DNA from: Candidatus Nitrotoga sp. MKT
Lineage (GTDB): Bacteria; Pseudomonadota; Gammaproteobacteria; Burkholderiales; Gallionellaceae
Assembly: GCA_003402345.1 (NCBI GenBank)
Contig: QFXH01000011.1
Coordinates: 17,155 to 81,154, forward strand
Direction: 5' to 3'
Length of the DNA stretch: 64,000 bases
The notes under the pieces: generated by a model
What the model saw: the letters and a program-made list of their open reading frames with translations, nothing else
What the model was told of the DNA's origin: nothing
Databases searched by the model: none
Part shown: piece by piece, positions 34,697 through 44,654 of the stretch
Numbering within the stretch: the stretch's first letter is position 1
Layout of the letters: every line of letters begins with the position of its first letter
Program-made: the position numbers and the translations under genes

Positions 34697-36232
34697 ATGA
34701 AAGAAAAATTAATAATATTTGATACTACCTTGCGCGATGGCGAACAAAGTCCAGGCGCATCCATGACTAAGGAAGAAAAGCTCCGCATCGCGCGGCAATT
34801 GGAAAAACTGGGCGTTGATGTTATCGAGGCAGGGTTTGCGGCTGCCAGTCCGGGTGACGCAAATGCAGTCCGCAGTGTTGCGCAAATCATCGAGAGTTCT
34901 ACGGTTTGCTCGTTGGCGCGCGCCACTGAAAACGATGTCCGCGCTGCTGGCGAAGCGATCAAGCCGGCGAAGTCTGGCCGCATTCACATTTTTATCGCTG
35001 CTTCACCCATCCACATGAAAATGAAATTGCGTATGCAGCCCGACCAAGTGGTGGAAGCGGCGGTGAAGGCGGTGAAACTCGCATCGGAATATACCGACGA
35101 TATCGAATTTTCTGCCGAGGATGCGGTGCGCTCGGAAATGGATTTCCTCGTCCGCATTTTTGATGCAGTGATTCAAGCTGGAGCGAAGACCCTGAACGTG
35201 CCGGATACGGTTGGTTACAGCATTCCTGTTTTGTGGGGCGAGCGCATCAAACAGCTGATCGAACGCGTGCCGAATTCTGGAAAAGTAGTCTGGTCCACCC
35301 ATTGCCATAATGATCTCGGCATGGCGGTAGCCAATTCTCTTGCTGCCGTAATGAATGGTGCGCGCCAGGTGGAATGCACCATCAATGGTTTGGGTGAGCG
35401 TGCCGGGAACGCCAGTCTGGAAGAAATCGTGATGGCAGTAAAGACGCGCCGCGATGTGTTTAGTTGTGATTCGCGTATAGACACCACGCAGATCGTGCCG
35501 ACTTCTAAACTTGTGTCCAGTATCACCGGTTATCCGGTGCAGCCTAACAAGGCGATTGTAGGCGCGAATGCTTTTGCCCATGAATCGGGCATTCATCAGG
35601 ACGGTGTGCTCAAGCACCGCGAGACTTATGAAATTATGCGTGCCGAAGATGTTGGCTGGAGCATGAACAAATTAACCTTGGGAAAACTTTCCGGCCGCAA
35701 CGCGTTCCGCACACGGTTGCAGGAACTTGGTATCGTGCTGGAAAACGAGGAGGTGGTAAACGATGCCTTTGCCCGTTTCAAAGAATTGGCCGACCGAAAG
35801 CGTGAAATTTTTGATGAAGACTTGCAAGCCTTAATCAGTGAAAGCGTGGTAGCGCAAGTTAGCGAGCATTATCGCTTGGTATCTTTGCGCGCGCATTCGG
35901 AAACTGGCCTTCTGCCTGTGGCGCAGGTGAGATTGAATGTGGGCGGAAAGGAATTAGTCGCCGAGGGTCAGGGAGGTGGGCCGGTCGATGCGACGTTCAA
36001 AGCCATTGAACAGATCGTGCAAAGTGGTACCGAATTGCAACTTTATTCGGTAAACAACATCACTAGCGGCACGGATGCACAGGGCGAAGTGACCGTGCGG
36101 CTATCTAAGGGTGGCCGTATAGTCAATGGACAAGGTGCAGACACTGATATCGTGGTGGCTTCCGCCAAGGCCTATTTGCATGCGCTGAATAAATTGGACA
36201 ATGAAGCGGAGCGTACGCATCCGCAGGTGTGA
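34697..36232 (+). CDS. leuA: 2-isopropylmalate synthase
   Basis: LeuA condenses acetyl-CoA with 2-oxoisovalerate, the first committed step of leucine synthesis. The 511 residues have the catalytic-domain start [15 protein letters not shown], the metal-binding HCHNDLGMA and [11 protein letters not shown], and a C-terminal regulatory domain (from about 390) that binds leucine in this family. The ATG at 34697 is preferred over 34685 because GGAG lies 6 bases before it. A sigma-70 promoter and a leucine-rich leader peptide lie upstream, and a rho-independent terminator follows. It is transcribed alone. Confidence 0.97.
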   Translation: MKEKLIIFDTTLRDGEQSPGASMTKEEKLRIARQLEKLGVDVIEAGFAAASPGDANAVRSVAQIIESSTVCSLARATENDVRAAGEAIKPAKSGRIHIFIAASPIHMKMKLRMQPDQVVEAAVKAVKLASEYTDDIEFSAEDAVRSEMDFLVRIFDAVIQAGAKTLNVPDTVGYSIPVLWGERIKQLIERVPNSGKVVWSTHCHNDLGMAVANSLAAVMNGARQVECTINGLGERAGNASLEEIVMAVKTRRDVFSCDSRIDTTQIVPTSKLVSSITGYPVQPNKAIVGANAFAHESGIHQDGVLKHRETYEIMRAEDVGWSMNKLTLGKLSGRNAFRTRLQELGIVLENEEVVNDAFARFKELADRKREIFDEDLQALISESVVAQVSEHYRLVSLRAHSETGLLPVAQVRLNVGGKELVAEGQGGGPVDATFKAIEQIVQSGTELQLYSVNNITSGTDAQGEVTVRLSKGGRIVNGQGADTDIVVASAKAYLHALNKLDNEAERTHPQV

Positions 36233-36256
36233 TTTACTGATTGATTTTAGGCATTG

Positions 36257-36285
36257 ACGGCACGCCAGAAGGCGTGCCGTTTTTT
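36257..36285 (+). terminator. Rho-independent terminator of leuA
   Basis: The perfect 10-base stem ACGGCACGCC and GGCGTGCCGT has an AGAA loop and is followed by TTTTT. Confidence 0.92.
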
Positions 36286-36514
36286 CTGTCCTTACACATG
36301 CAACGGCTTAATGCTAAATCCTCACGGATATGGTGTAAGACCATATTGATATGGCCAGATTATGTTTGAAGTCCGTTCGCCTTAAGTATGTATTCGCCCG
36401 CAGGCCGAAAGGCGTTGGCAAGAAACTGATTTCCCAGATAATTGGGCGCTGTTTGGCTATACTTCATCTACGCCAGAGATGAGTTTTTAAGTGAACTGAG
36501 GTTTTTCTACAGCC

Positions 36515-37651
36515 TCAACGTCGCATATGGATAAATGGCCGTTCAATAAATGCATAGGATACTGAAGCTATGGCAATCGTCCCCACCGTAGTAGCCAGTA
36601 GTAGCAAGGGTAACCTGTTATCCTGAAGCGCGCTGAATAGTCCGGTTTCCGAAAGCCACCTGAGCAGGGGAGCATGCCATAAATAAATGCTATAGCTCAC
36701 AATGCCGGCAAAAACGATAACTGAATTCCCAAATAACCAGCCTATCAGCCGATTGCCATTCATGCCCGCGATTGCCACCAACATTACCGCGAAGCTATAT
36801 ACCGTTGTCCAAGTATAAAAAATCAGGCTGTGGTTCCAATAGTCCATCCATTTATATTGCATCCAACACAGACATAGGAGCAAGATGGCCAAGCCAGCCA
36901 TTGCTACCAAGTTATGGTGTTTCGACAGCCATGTGGATATGCTATTTTTATTGACATGTAGCATTGCCCCGAGCATTCCCATGCCAAATGAATCCATGGA
37001 ACCAGGCAATTGAGATGACATCAAAAAATTACCCGGGCCGGTGTATATGACTGTTCCAGCGCGCCACAACCACATACTGGTCAACATAAGAATCAGCAAT
37101 AACAGCCAGCGTCTTGGATTGATCAGCCCTGCCAGAAATGGCAGCGCCAGATAAAACATGAATTCAATGGGCAATGTCCACCACACGGTATTGATTGGAT
37201 CGATGCCTATGGGAGGCGGCACAAACAACATGAACAAGTGCCGCAAAAACGATTCCACATTGGCAATCGGACTGGCTTGGCCCAGTAAATAAGCCCCCCC
37301 AAGCAAGATAGCCAACTGGACGTAATAAGCCGGAAATACCCTGGCGGCCCGTCGGAACAAATAACGTTCCAGGTTAGGCTTTTCGCGTGTTCCTGCCTGC
37401 CATTGAGCGAACGGTAGGCTAAGCAAAAATCCGGAAAGCACAAAAAAAATTTGCACCCCCGACCAACCTAGCGAGAAGAAAGGCGTTAGGTCAATATTCC
37501 ATTTGCCAATGGGGAAAGCAACAAGACCATGTTGTGATGCCTCATAAACGTGAAAGATCAGCACCCATAAAGCCGCCCATCCACGAAGCCCGGTTAATAC
37601 ACGCAAATGCGATTTATCTTCTGTGAAGATATGATTTTCCGGCGAAGTCAT
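36515..37651 (-). CDS. Acyltransferase 3 family membrane protein (OafA/YrhL type)
   Basis: This integral membrane protein of 378 residues has about ten hydrophobic segments. The N-terminal family signature RGWAALWVLIFHVYE is present, with the histidine expected in catalysis, and LGWSGVQIFFVLSGFLLSLPFA follows. Members transfer acetyl or other acyl groups to surface sugars or lipids. No polysaccharide genes are nearby, so the acceptor is unknown. Confidence 0.9.
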   Translation of the reverse strand: MTSPENHIFTEDKSHLRVLTGLRGWAALWVLIFHVYEASQHGLVAFPIGKWNIDLTPFFSLGWSGVQIFFVLSGFLLSLPFAQWQAGTREKPNLERYLFRRAARVFPAYYVQLAILLGGAYLLGQASPIANVESFLRHLFMLFVPPPIGIDPINTVWWTLPIEFMFYLALPFLAGLINPRRWLLLLILMLTSMWLWRAGTVIYTGPGNFLMSSQLPGSMDSFGMGMLGAMLHVNKNSISTWLSKHHNLVAMAGLAILLLCLCWMQYKWMDYWNHSLIFYTWTTVYSFAVMLVAIAGMNGNRLIGWLFGNSVIVFAGIVSYSIYLWHAPLLRWLSETGLFSALQDNRLPLLLLATTVGTIAIASVSYAFIERPFIHMRR

Positions 37652-37811
37652 AGTTGGGATTTTTAGTTTTTTTCAACGGGAGGGTTGCATGTTACTTTGT
37701 TACGGTCAAAGAAAACTGCGCCAGATCATAAAAAAACGAGGTTCAAATTTTCAGCAAAATACTGGGAACGGGAGGGCGAAGGCGCAAGGGTTGCCAAGAA
37801 GAATTTATAGT

Positions 37812-38579
37812 CTAAATAATTTCTCGCCAAGAAAATCCTTCGTCTTGCGTGGCTACCGCAACCCATGCTGGGTTGCAATTGAGCGCTGTACTTAATGCGT
37901 GTACCGCTAGTTCAGGCGTATTGTTTTTACGGCTTAGGTGTGCAGCCACGATGTGCTGCAAACGGCTATAGTCTAACCGTGCCAGCAGCGCTGCCGCGTC
38001 TGCATTATTCAGGTGGCCGAATCGGCCACCTACACGTCGCTTAAGGCTTAACGGATAATCACTATTGGCCAATAGTGCAGCATCATGGTTACATTCCAGA
38101 ACCAACGCATCACAGCCACTTAGCGTTGTTTCAATATGGGGAGTAGAGCAGCCAATATCGGTCAAGACCCCCAGCCGTTTTGCGCCATCGCTGAACATGT
38201 ACTGTACTGGCTCAGCAGCATCATGCGGCACGAGAAAAGGATGCACCAACAGTCCATCGATGGCAAAAGGAAGGTGCGGGTCAATTTTGGTCAGCTGGGG
38301 CAAGTTACCCAGCAATTTGAATTGTGCCCGAAGTGTGCCGTGGGTTAGCCATACTGGGATTGAATGTTTTCTTGCCAACCGTGCTACCCCGGCAATGTGG
38401 TCGCCATGTTCATGCGTTACCACGATGCCATTAAGAGAGTCAGGAGCCAAGCCAAGCCGCGCCAGGCGCGCACAGGTGTCAGTTAGGGGAAAGCCGCAGT
38501 CCATTAATACGCAGGTACTACCCGCTTGCACTACCAGTGCGTTACCTTCGCTGCCGCTACCAAGTGAAGCAAAGCGCAT
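37812..38579 (-). CDS. MBL-fold metallohydrolase (YycJ/WalJ-like)
   Basis: This 255-residue metallo-beta-lactamase-fold protein starts RFASLGSGSEGNALVV and carries the metal motif THEHGDHIAG. The family includes YycJ/WalJ-type exonuclease-like hydrolases. It lies 16 bases after the BamC-like gene on the same strand; the order dapA, bamC, MBL hydrolase is conserved in related bacteria. The substrate is not known. Confidence 0.87.
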   Translation of the reverse strand: MRFASLGSGSEGNALVVQAGSTCVLMDCGFPLTDTCARLARLGLAPDSLNGIVVTHEHGDHIAGVARLARKHSIPVWLTHGTLRAQFKLLGNLPQLTKIDPHLPFAIDGLLVHPFLVPHDAAEPVQYMFSDGAKRLGVLTDIGCSTPHIETTLSGCDALVLECNHDAALLANSDYPLSLKRRVGGRFGHLNNADAAALLARLDYSRLQHIVAAHLSRKNNTPELAVHALSTALNCNPAWVAVATQDEGFSWREII

Positions 38580-38595
38580 AAATTAAGGACGAACG

Positions 38596-39729
38596 CTATT
38601 TGGTCAACTGTTTGTACAATAGTTCTGTAATACGCTGTGTGGCTTCGTCCTTGCCAGCATCTCCATTAAGCGCACGGACTTCAGTGACAGCCTTATTTTC
38701 ACGCACGGTCACCCTATAGCGAGTTCCATCAACCGAATTTTTAGTGGACTTTTGGTCGCTATCATTACGCCAGAACATCAAATTATTGGCCCAGCTTTTT
38801 TTCTTCGCCATATCCTTGTCCGCGCTCACAAAGTATATGCCGCTTGCCCTGTCCTTGTCCTGCACCTCGATGCCCGCCTGATCTAACGCCAATCCAATCT
38901 GGCGCCAGCTTTTGTCAAATGGCTCGTTCAATATTATGGTTTTATGGCCGTTAATTTCTTGCAGTTTTGGCATGGTGGCCGCTGCCAATGACGAGCCGGC
39001 GACACTCTCTTGCGATTTAGGTGTTTGCTCGCCGCCCAATTTGGCCATCAACAACTGCAACATGCTGGCTTCCAGCCCAGGATCATTCGGGCGCGGCCTC
39101 CATTTATAGCCGTTCTTATCCACGTCCAGCACTTCTTCCATGCCGCGATGGCTAATATAAATTTCCGCACTGCCGCCATCCTTGCTACGTTCCAAGCGAG
39201 TGCGATACATATCCTGTTCGCCAGATGAACTAAGCTGATCGAATACTTTGCTAAGTATTTTACTTAAACCACTTTTTTGGACTTTGGCTTGTCTCTCGGT
39301 CCAGTCTGTTTCGATGATGCCAGCCGTAGGATTGTCTAATTTGATGAGAAAACCTTGTTCCTGCCAGAATTCTTTAACCAGCGGCCATACATTTTCTACC
39401 TTGCCTCCTACGACTAGCCAACGTTGGGTACCGCTACGTTCTATATGCGCATTTTTCACTTCCGGCAGTACAGTGGCGCCCATACCCGCTTGCGTTACTT
39501 GACCTCCCTTAACAAAATCTGAGAAGTTTGCCGCGACCTCGCCGTCACTACCTGGGATGATATGTTGGTTTTTAGTGACAGGGGTGGTTAGGTCAGGTGG
39601 GACTTCTAGGGTCGGCATTTTGTTTGCGGCAGATTTATAATCAACGCGCTTATTTTCAATGCCAACGGCACTGCATCCAGCCAAAATCAATAATGAAATA
39701 AATAATGCAGTTAAATGTAGTGTTCTCAT
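38596..39729 (-). CDS. bamC: Outer membrane assembly lipoprotein BamC-like
   Basis: This 377-residue lipoprotein has the signal LTALFISLLILAGC with the lipidated Cys near residue 18, then a segment (KRVDYKSAANKMPTLEVPPDLT) that matches the extended N-terminal part of BamC. Two repeated helix-grip domains follow. BamC is an accessory part of the outer-membrane protein assembly complex. The frame extends to 39846, but the ATG at 39729 begins the signal peptide and follows AGGGA. The location next to dapA matches the nlpB position in other proteobacteria. Confidence 0.88.
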   Translation of the reverse strand: MRTLHLTALFISLLILAGCSAVGIENKRVDYKSAANKMPTLEVPPDLTTPVTKNQHIIPGSDGEVAANFSDFVKGGQVTQAGMGATVLPEVKNAHIERSGTQRWLVVGGKVENVWPLVKEFWQEQGFLIKLDNPTAGIIETDWTERQAKVQKSGLSKILSKVFDQLSSSGEQDMYRTRLERSKDGGSAEIYISHRGMEEVLDVDKNGYKWRPRPNDPGLEASMLQLLMAKLGGEQTPKSQESVAGSSLAAATMPKLQEINGHKTIILNEPFDKSWRQIGLALDQAGIEVQDKDRASGIYFVSADKDMAKKKSWANNLMFWRNDSDQKSTKNSVDGTRYRVTVRENKAVTEVRALNGDAGKDEATQRITELLYKQLTK

Positions 39730-39885
39730 GCCATCCCTGAAATTGATTATTACCGTAAGTTCAATTAGTTGAGCATTGCATAATTTAAAAATGCCCTGAC
39801 ATTTAGGATGCGCAGTAATAGGCGAAAGTTCCGTCACTTCTCCCACTATGCTAAGGAACTTTACTGGTATTTGGTCTGAAGTAAG

Positions 39886-40764
39886 CTAATTGATCACTCC
39901 TGCCTGGCGCATCGCATTCTCTACCATATTTTGGGAGGCTGCGGACAGTGGCGTAAGCGGTAGGCGCAGCACATTCTTCATTTTTCCCATAGACGACACA
40001 GCCCATTTTACCGGGATGGGGTTGGCTTCAATAAATAAGTAACGGTGTAATCCAAGCAAGCGGAAATTGATCTCGCGCGCCTTGGCCACTTCACCGTTCA
40101 AGGCCGCTAAACACATTTCATGCATTAATCTGGGTGCCACGTTGGCGGTAACGGAAATCGTGCCATGTGCGCCCAACAGTATCAGTGCCAACGCGCTTGC
40201 ATCATCACCACTGTATACCGCGAAATCTTTTGGTGCCCGCTGCAACAGGTCACTTCCGCGCTCGATATTACCGCTCGCGTCTTTGATGCCAACGATATTG
40301 GGAATCTGTGCCAAACGCAGCACAGTATCGTTATTCATGTCTGCACAGGTGCGTCCAGGCACGTTATATAGGATATGCGGCATATCCACAGCCTCGGCAA
40401 TGGCTTTGAAGTGCAAGTACAAACCCTCTTGCGTCGGCTTGTTATAGTATGGCACTACTGTCAATGAAGCGTCTGCGCCTGCCTTTTTTGAGAAGGCCGC
40501 CAATTCGATAGCTTCTTTGGTTGAATTCGCGCCTGTTCCGGCAATCACTGGAATGCGCCCGGCCACATGCTCCACTGCCACCTGAATTAACAATTCATGC
40601 TCGGTTAAATCCACTGTAGGCGACTCACCCGTGGTGCCAACCACTACAATGCTATCCGTGCCTTGCATAATATGAAAATCAATCAATGCGCGGAAGGCAG
40701 CCAAATCCAGGCTGCCGTCCTCGTCCATTGGGGTCACGATTGCAACAATGCTGCCCTTAATCAT
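39886..40764 (-). CDS. dapA: 4-hydroxy-tetrahydrodipicolinate synthase
   Basis: DapA condenses pyruvate with aspartate semialdehyde in lysine and diaminopimelate synthesis. The product starts [19 protein letters not shown] and has [11 protein letters not shown], the active-site Tyr in YNVPGRT and the Schiff-base Lys in GIKDASGN. The 292 residues are normal for the family. The open frame begins with TTG at 40776, but the ATG at 40764 is the sensible start. It lies upstream of bamC on the same strand. Confidence 0.96.
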   Translation of the reverse strand: MIKGSIVAIVTPMDEDGSLDLAAFRALIDFHIMQGTDSIVVVGTTGESPTVDLTEHELLIQVAVEHVAGRIPVIAGTGANSTKEAIELAAFSKKAGADASLTVVPYYNKPTQEGLYLHFKAIAEAVDMPHILYNVPGRTCADMNNDTVLRLAQIPNIVGIKDASGNIERGSDLLQRAPKDFAVYSGDDASALALILLGAHGTISVTANVAPRLMHEMCLAALNGEVAKAREINFRLLGLHRYLFIEANPIPVKWAVSSMGKMKNVLRLPLTPLSAASQNMVENAMRQAGVIN

Positions 40765-40937
40765 GGTGTCCAACAATACAGAAATTGGATCGATTATCTG
40801 GCGAACTGTCTACTTTTGAATTTTGTATACGCATAGGATATTATTTTTTATAGAAAAATATTTTGTCTAGGTAGAAAAAACAGATAGTTATCATTTGTTA
40901 CGGTAAAACCCCGGCAAACGCCTAGATCATTTATGTT

Positions 40938-41387
40938 TTAGCGGACACCGAACAATTCAACATCAAAAATCAATGCTGCATTTGGTGGAATGGCGCTTCC
41001 TGCGCCTCTTGCGCCATAACCCAAGTCAGCTGGAATAATCAGTGTGCGTTGACCGCCGACTTTCATACCAGCAACGCCTTGATCCCAGCCTTTAATTACG
41101 CGCCCTTCGCCTAATGGAAAGGAAAAATGCGCACCACGATCAAGAGAGCTATCAAACTTTGCCCCTTTGTTGCTTGGAGCGGTCGCACTATAAAGCCAGC
41201 CTGTGTAATGTACGTCAACCGTTTTACCTGCTACGGCTTCTTTGCCATCGCCAACTTTGATATCTTTTTTAATAAGTTTTGTAACGGCAGTTGCCGCATT
41301 ATCAGTGGCAGAGAATGCGCTTTGGGTTAGCGACATCATAGGCAGAAGAAATATGCCAGAAAAAAATAATGCTTTAAATTTATGCAT
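40938..41387 (-). CDS. FKBP-type peptidyl-prolyl isomerase, periplasmic
   Basis: This 149-residue protein has a signal peptide (ALFFSGIFLLPMMSLTQSAFSA) and a single FKBP domain with VHYTGWLY, FDSSLDRG, KGWDQGVAGMKVGGQRTLIIP and the end ALIFDVELFGV. It speeds proline isomerisation during folding of exported proteins. It is encoded alone. Confidence 0.94.
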   Translation of the reverse strand: MHKFKALFFSGIFLLPMMSLTQSAFSATDNAATAVTKLIKKDIKVGDGKEAVAGKTVDVHYTGWLYSATAPSNKGAKFDSSLDRGAHFSFPLGEGRVIKGWDQGVAGMKVGGQRTLIIPADLGYGARGAGSAIPPNAALIFDVELFGVR

Positions 41388-41704
41388 GATTAAACCCCGG
41401 AAAAAATTTAAGTTTGCAATAATATCATTATTAGGCTGTATCTAGCAGCCCTAGCCTCGTCATCAAGGTGAGATGAGTCTAAAGATAGGCTGTAAAAACA
41501 GGTTCCAACGTTTCGGTAACAAACCGAAAACGAATGACCCAGAGTATTTGGTTTAGTCAGCGCCATGAATTTTAAGACAGACAAGCAAGGGTATGATGCG
41601 GTATATTCAATTTATTTCAATGCACATGGCCATCCCCCAAAAAATACCCCTCACAATATACGTGTGAAAATTAATTTCAATTTAATCAAACTAGTTGAAG
41701 CTGT
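41388..41704. other. Divergent intergenic region between the FKBP gene and xth
   Basis: No gene is seen. It holds an imperfect hairpin (CGTTTCGGT and ACCGAAAACG, 41509-41532) and AT-rich sequence near xth that may carry its promoter. I cannot assign either promoter with confidence. Confidence 0.4.
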
Positions 41705-42475
41705 ATGAAAATTGCGACTTGGAATGTGAATTCGCTTAAAGTGCGCTTGCCGCATACATTGGACTGGCTGGCGGTTAATCAGCCGGATGCCCTGTGTTTG
41801 CAGGAAACCAAGCAAGAGGACAGTAAATTCCCCTTGGCAGAGTTACAACAGGCTGGTTACCAAGCTGTGTTCAGCGGGCAGAAGACCTATAACGGTGTTG
41901 CCATTATCAGCAAGGCTGTGCCTGAAGACGTAATGCACGGCATACCGAATTTCCCGGATGAACAAAAACGAGTAATTGCTGCCACGCTCAACGGCATACG
42001 TGTGATATGCATTTATGTGCCAAACGGTCAAAGCGTAGACTCAGACAAATATCAATACAAATTAGCGTGGCTGACTGCTTTGCAGCAATGGTTAAAGGAC
42101 GAGCTGGTTCGTTACCCTAAACTGGTGCTGCTTGGCGATTACAACATTGCGCCTGAAGACCGTGACGTGCACGATCCACAGGCATGGGTAGGCAATGTGC
42201 TGGTAAGCGAGCCTGAGCGCGCGGCGTTCCGAGCGCTCGAACAGCTTGGGTTGCGCGATAGTTTCCGCCTATTCGAGCAACCGGAGAAATCCTATACCTG
42301 GTGGGATTACCGCATGATGGCCTTCCGCCGCAATATGGGATTGCGCATTGACCACATTTTGGTGAGTGAGGCGTTGGTACCAAATTGCACTGCCTGTTCG
42401 ATAGACCGCACATTACGAAAGCTGGAGCGTCCATCAGATCATGTGCCAGTGGTGGCGGATATCACACAATGTTAG
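41705..42475 (+). CDS. xth: Exodeoxyribonuclease III
   Basis: This enzyme is an AP endonuclease and 3' exonuclease of base-excision repair. The 256 residues show the EEP fold motifs: ATWNVNSLKVRLPH, LCLQETKQ with the metal-binding Glu, GDYNIAP, and RIDHILVS plus PSDHVPV at the end. It is full length. Its stop codon TAG lies inside GTTAGGC (42471-42477), the apparent left boundary of an integron-type cassette. Confidence 0.95.
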   Translation: MKIATWNVNSLKVRLPHTLDWLAVNQPDALCLQETKQEDSKFPLAELQQAGYQAVFSGQKTYNGVAIISKAVPEDVMHGIPNFPDEQKRVIAATLNGIRVICIYVPNGQSVDSDKYQYKLAWLTALQQWLKDELVRYPKLVLLGDYNIAPEDRDVHDPQAWVGNVLVSEPERAAFRALEQLGLRDSFRLFEQPEKSYTWWDYRMMAFRRNMGLRIDHILVSEALVPNCTACSIDRTLRKLERPSDHVPVVADITQC

Positions 42476-42500
42476 GCTGTTGTAGAAAAGAGATTGCTGA

Positions 42501-42911
42501 ATGACTTTATTCCGTGGTGGCTGCCTATGTGGTGCCGTGCGTTATGAAACGACCTCTGATCCTTTGAACCAGAGGGTATGTCACTGTAGGGTTTGTCAAA
42601 AAGTTATCGGCGCTGCTTTCAATGCTCGCGTACTCATGCGCGTCGAGCATGTTGCTATCTCTGGCCCAATCAACACATTCCACTCTTCAGAAACTCTTGA
42701 GCGCGGTTTTTGTTCGCATTGCGGTTCTAGCGTTTTTTCGCGGCGTGTTTCTGCTGGAGTCATCGGCTTAACAGCCGGCAGCCTCGACGAGCCGTTACTG
42801 TTCAAACCTGACATGCACTTTTGGGTATCTTCAAAGCAACCATGGCTAGTAATCGCAGATAACCTGCCTCAATATCCAGAAGGTCCGCCATCGTTAGGTT
42901 ATAAACTATAG
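42501..42911 (+). CDS. GFA family (glutathione-dependent formaldehyde-activating enzyme-like, CENP-V/GFA)
   Basis: This 136-residue zinc protein of the GFA fold has the ligands in GGCLCGAVRYE, VCHCRVCQ and FCSHCGSSVF. The family name comes from a formaldehyde-glutathione role, but most members have no proven reaction. The gene lies 25 bases after xth and is bounded by integron-like recombination boxes. GFA genes are among the more common cargo of integron gene cassettes. Confidence 0.9.
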   Translation: MTLFRGGCLCGAVRYETTSDPLNQRVCHCRVCQKVIGAAFNARVLMRVEHVAISGPINTFHSSETLERGFCSHCGSSVFSRRVSAGVIGLTAGSLDEPLLFKPDMHFWVSSKQPWLVIADNLPQYPEGPPSLGYKL

Positions 42912-42926
42912 TAGTTACGGCACTTG

Positions 42927-42984
42927 GCCTAACATTACATTCAACCCTGACGTGCTAACGCGCGCCGGTTAGTTTAAGTTTAGA
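42927..42984 (+). other. attC-like recombination site after the GFA gene
   Basis: The order is R'' GCCTAAC, spacer ATTAC, an ATTCAACC box, a hairpin (GACGTGC, TAAC loop, GCGCGCC), then GGTTAGTTTAAG, and R' GTTTAGA. This follows the usual attC form (GCCTAAC..TTCAA..GGTTAATTCAAG..GTTAGRY) with a slightly altered right end. Confidence 0.6.
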
Positions 42985-43041
42985 CGCCTGCCACAGAAGT
43001 TCAATCTTGTTATTGAAAAACGTAAGTTTCTGCCGCGCAAG

Positions 43042-44541
43042 TTATAGGGCAATTCCTGTTTCGTCAGCATTATCCAGTCCAGCCAGCACCATCTCGGCGG
43101 CTCGTAGCACGGCACGTGCTTTATTCTGTGTTTCTGTCCATTCGCTAGCCGGTACTGAATCGGCTACCAAGCCCCCCCCGGATTGGACATAAAGAGTGTC
43201 TGCTTTGATCACCGCAGTGCGGATGGCGATGGCAAGATCCATGTCGCCGTTGAAGCCAAGATAGCCGACTGCGCCCGCATAGATGCCACGCTTGGAAGGC
43301 TCCAGTTCGTCGATGATTTCCATCGCACGAACTTTGGGTGCGCCGCTTACCGTGCCAGCCGGGAAGGTGGCTTTCAAAACCGCAATTGCATCCAGTCCCG
43401 GTTTGAGCGTGCCTTCGACATTGGACACAATGTGCATCACGTGCGAATACCGTTCAATCACCATTTTCTCGGTGAGCTTCACTGTGCCCTGCTGCGCGAC
43501 GCGGCCAACGTCATTACGTCCGAGGTCTATGAGCATCAGGTGTTCCGCCAGCTCCTTTGGATCGGCTAGCAGCTCTTGCGCCAGCGTGGCATCCTGTTGC
43601 GGTGTCTTACCGCGCGGACGTGTGCCAGCAATGGGGCGCACGGTTACGTTGTCACCTTCCAGCCGCACCAGAATTTCCGGTGAAGCGCCGACCACGTGAT
43701 GGTCGTCCATGTCGTAATAGAACATGTAGGGTGAGGGGTTGATGGAGCGCAGCACCCGGTAAAGATTGAGCGGTGCCGCAGGGAATGGCTGGCTCATGCG
43801 CTGCGAAGGCACAACCTGCATGATGTCGCCATCGAAAATGTAGCGCTTGGCCTTTTCTACGGCCTGTTTGTAGGCTTCTTCACCGAACTCAGATATGGCC
43901 TTTTGGGGGGGGAATTGCGGGGCACGGGGTATTTCAACCGGTTGGCGCAGCAATTGTGACAGTTCTTGCAGGCGCTGCCGTGCCAATGCATAAGCATTTG
44001 GCAGTTCCGGATTGGCATATACGATGAAGATGAGCTTGCCGGATAGGTTGTCCACTACCGCCAGCTGCTCGGTGAGCATTAGCAGTATATCCGGCGTACC
44101 GAGCACGTCCTGCTTTTGCGTTTTGGCCAGACGTGGCTCGATATAGCGTACGGTGTCATACCCGAAATAACCAGCTAGCCCACCAGTAAAGCGCGGCAGG
44201 CCGGGCAGCGGCGCAACCTTGAAACGCGACTGGTAGTCTTTGATGAAATCCAGCGGGTTGTCCGCATTTTGGACGGTTTCGCCAGTCGCAGTGGTGAGCG
44301 TAATGTGCTTGCCGCGCACCGTAATGCGTGTATCGGCGGGCAGTCCGATAAAGGAATAGCGGCCGAAGCGTTCACCACCCTGCACTGATTCCAGTAGATA
44401 GGAATAAGGTTTGTTGGCGAGCTTAAGATACAGCGACAATGGCGTATCCAGATCAGCGAAGGTCTCTGCCACCAGCGGGATACGGTTATATCCTTGCTCG
44501 GCAAGTTGATCGAAAGCTTGTTCAGAAATGGGGTTCAACAC
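43042..44541 (-). CDS. trpE: Anthranilate synthase component I
   Basis: TrpE makes anthranilate from chorismate in tryptophan synthesis, with ammonia supplied by TrpG. The 499 residues have the N-terminal feedback domain with [18 protein letters not shown], and the chorismate-binding part with [48 protein letters not shown] and the end region [16 protein letters not shown]. No trpG, trpD or trpC follows; it ends near the GFA cassette. It is the last gene of the minus-strand set gmk, rpoZ, pabB, rpe, gph, trpE. Confidence 0.96.
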   Translation of the reverse strand: MLNPISEQAFDQLAEQGYNRIPLVAETFADLDTPLSLYLKLANKPYSYLLESVQGGERFGRYSFIGLPADTRITVRGKHITLTTATGETVQNADNPLDFIKDYQSRFKVAPLPGLPRFTGGLAGYFGYDTVRYIEPRLAKTQKQDVLGTPDILLMLTEQLAVVDNLSGKLIFIVYANPELPNAYALARQRLQELSQLLRQPVEIPRAPQFPPQKAISEFGEEAYKQAVEKAKRYIFDGDIMQVVPSQRMSQPFPAAPLNLYRVLRSINPSPYMFYYDMDDHHVVGASPEILVRLEGDNVTVRPIAGTRPRGKTPQQDATLAQELLADPKELAEHLMLIDLGRNDVGRVAQQGTVKLTEKMVIERYSHVMHIVSNVEGTLKPGLDAIAVLKATFPAGTVSGAPKVRAMEIIDELEPSKRGIYAGAVGYLGFNGDMDLAIAIRTAVIKADTLYVQSGGGLVADSVPASEWTETQNKARAVLRAAEMVLAGLDNADETGIAL

Positions 44542-44654
44542 GAATGGCTCCTAACTCAAAAAATGGGAAGACGGCAGCACTAAAACGGGGCGGTGATCAC
44601 CATCGCCATGCGGTAGTTTTTCTCCAGGTTTTGAAATTATCGTGTGTCATCAGG

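Larger units (their letters stand above)
42471..42984 (+). mobile_element. Single integron-type gene cassette carrying a GFA-family gene
   Basis: The unit starts at a GTTAGGC core (42471-42477), contains one gene in the same direction, and ends with an attC-like site at 42927-42984. That site's R'' box GCCTAAC is the exact complement of the starting GTTAGGC, as expected for a true excisable cassette. The right junction is GTTTAGA, not a full core, suggesting insertion at a secondary site. There is no integrase gene nearby. Confidence 0.6.

Noticed and set aside
39730..39846. N-terminal extension of the BamC-like protein
   Set aside because: The signal peptide begins at the ATG at 39729.
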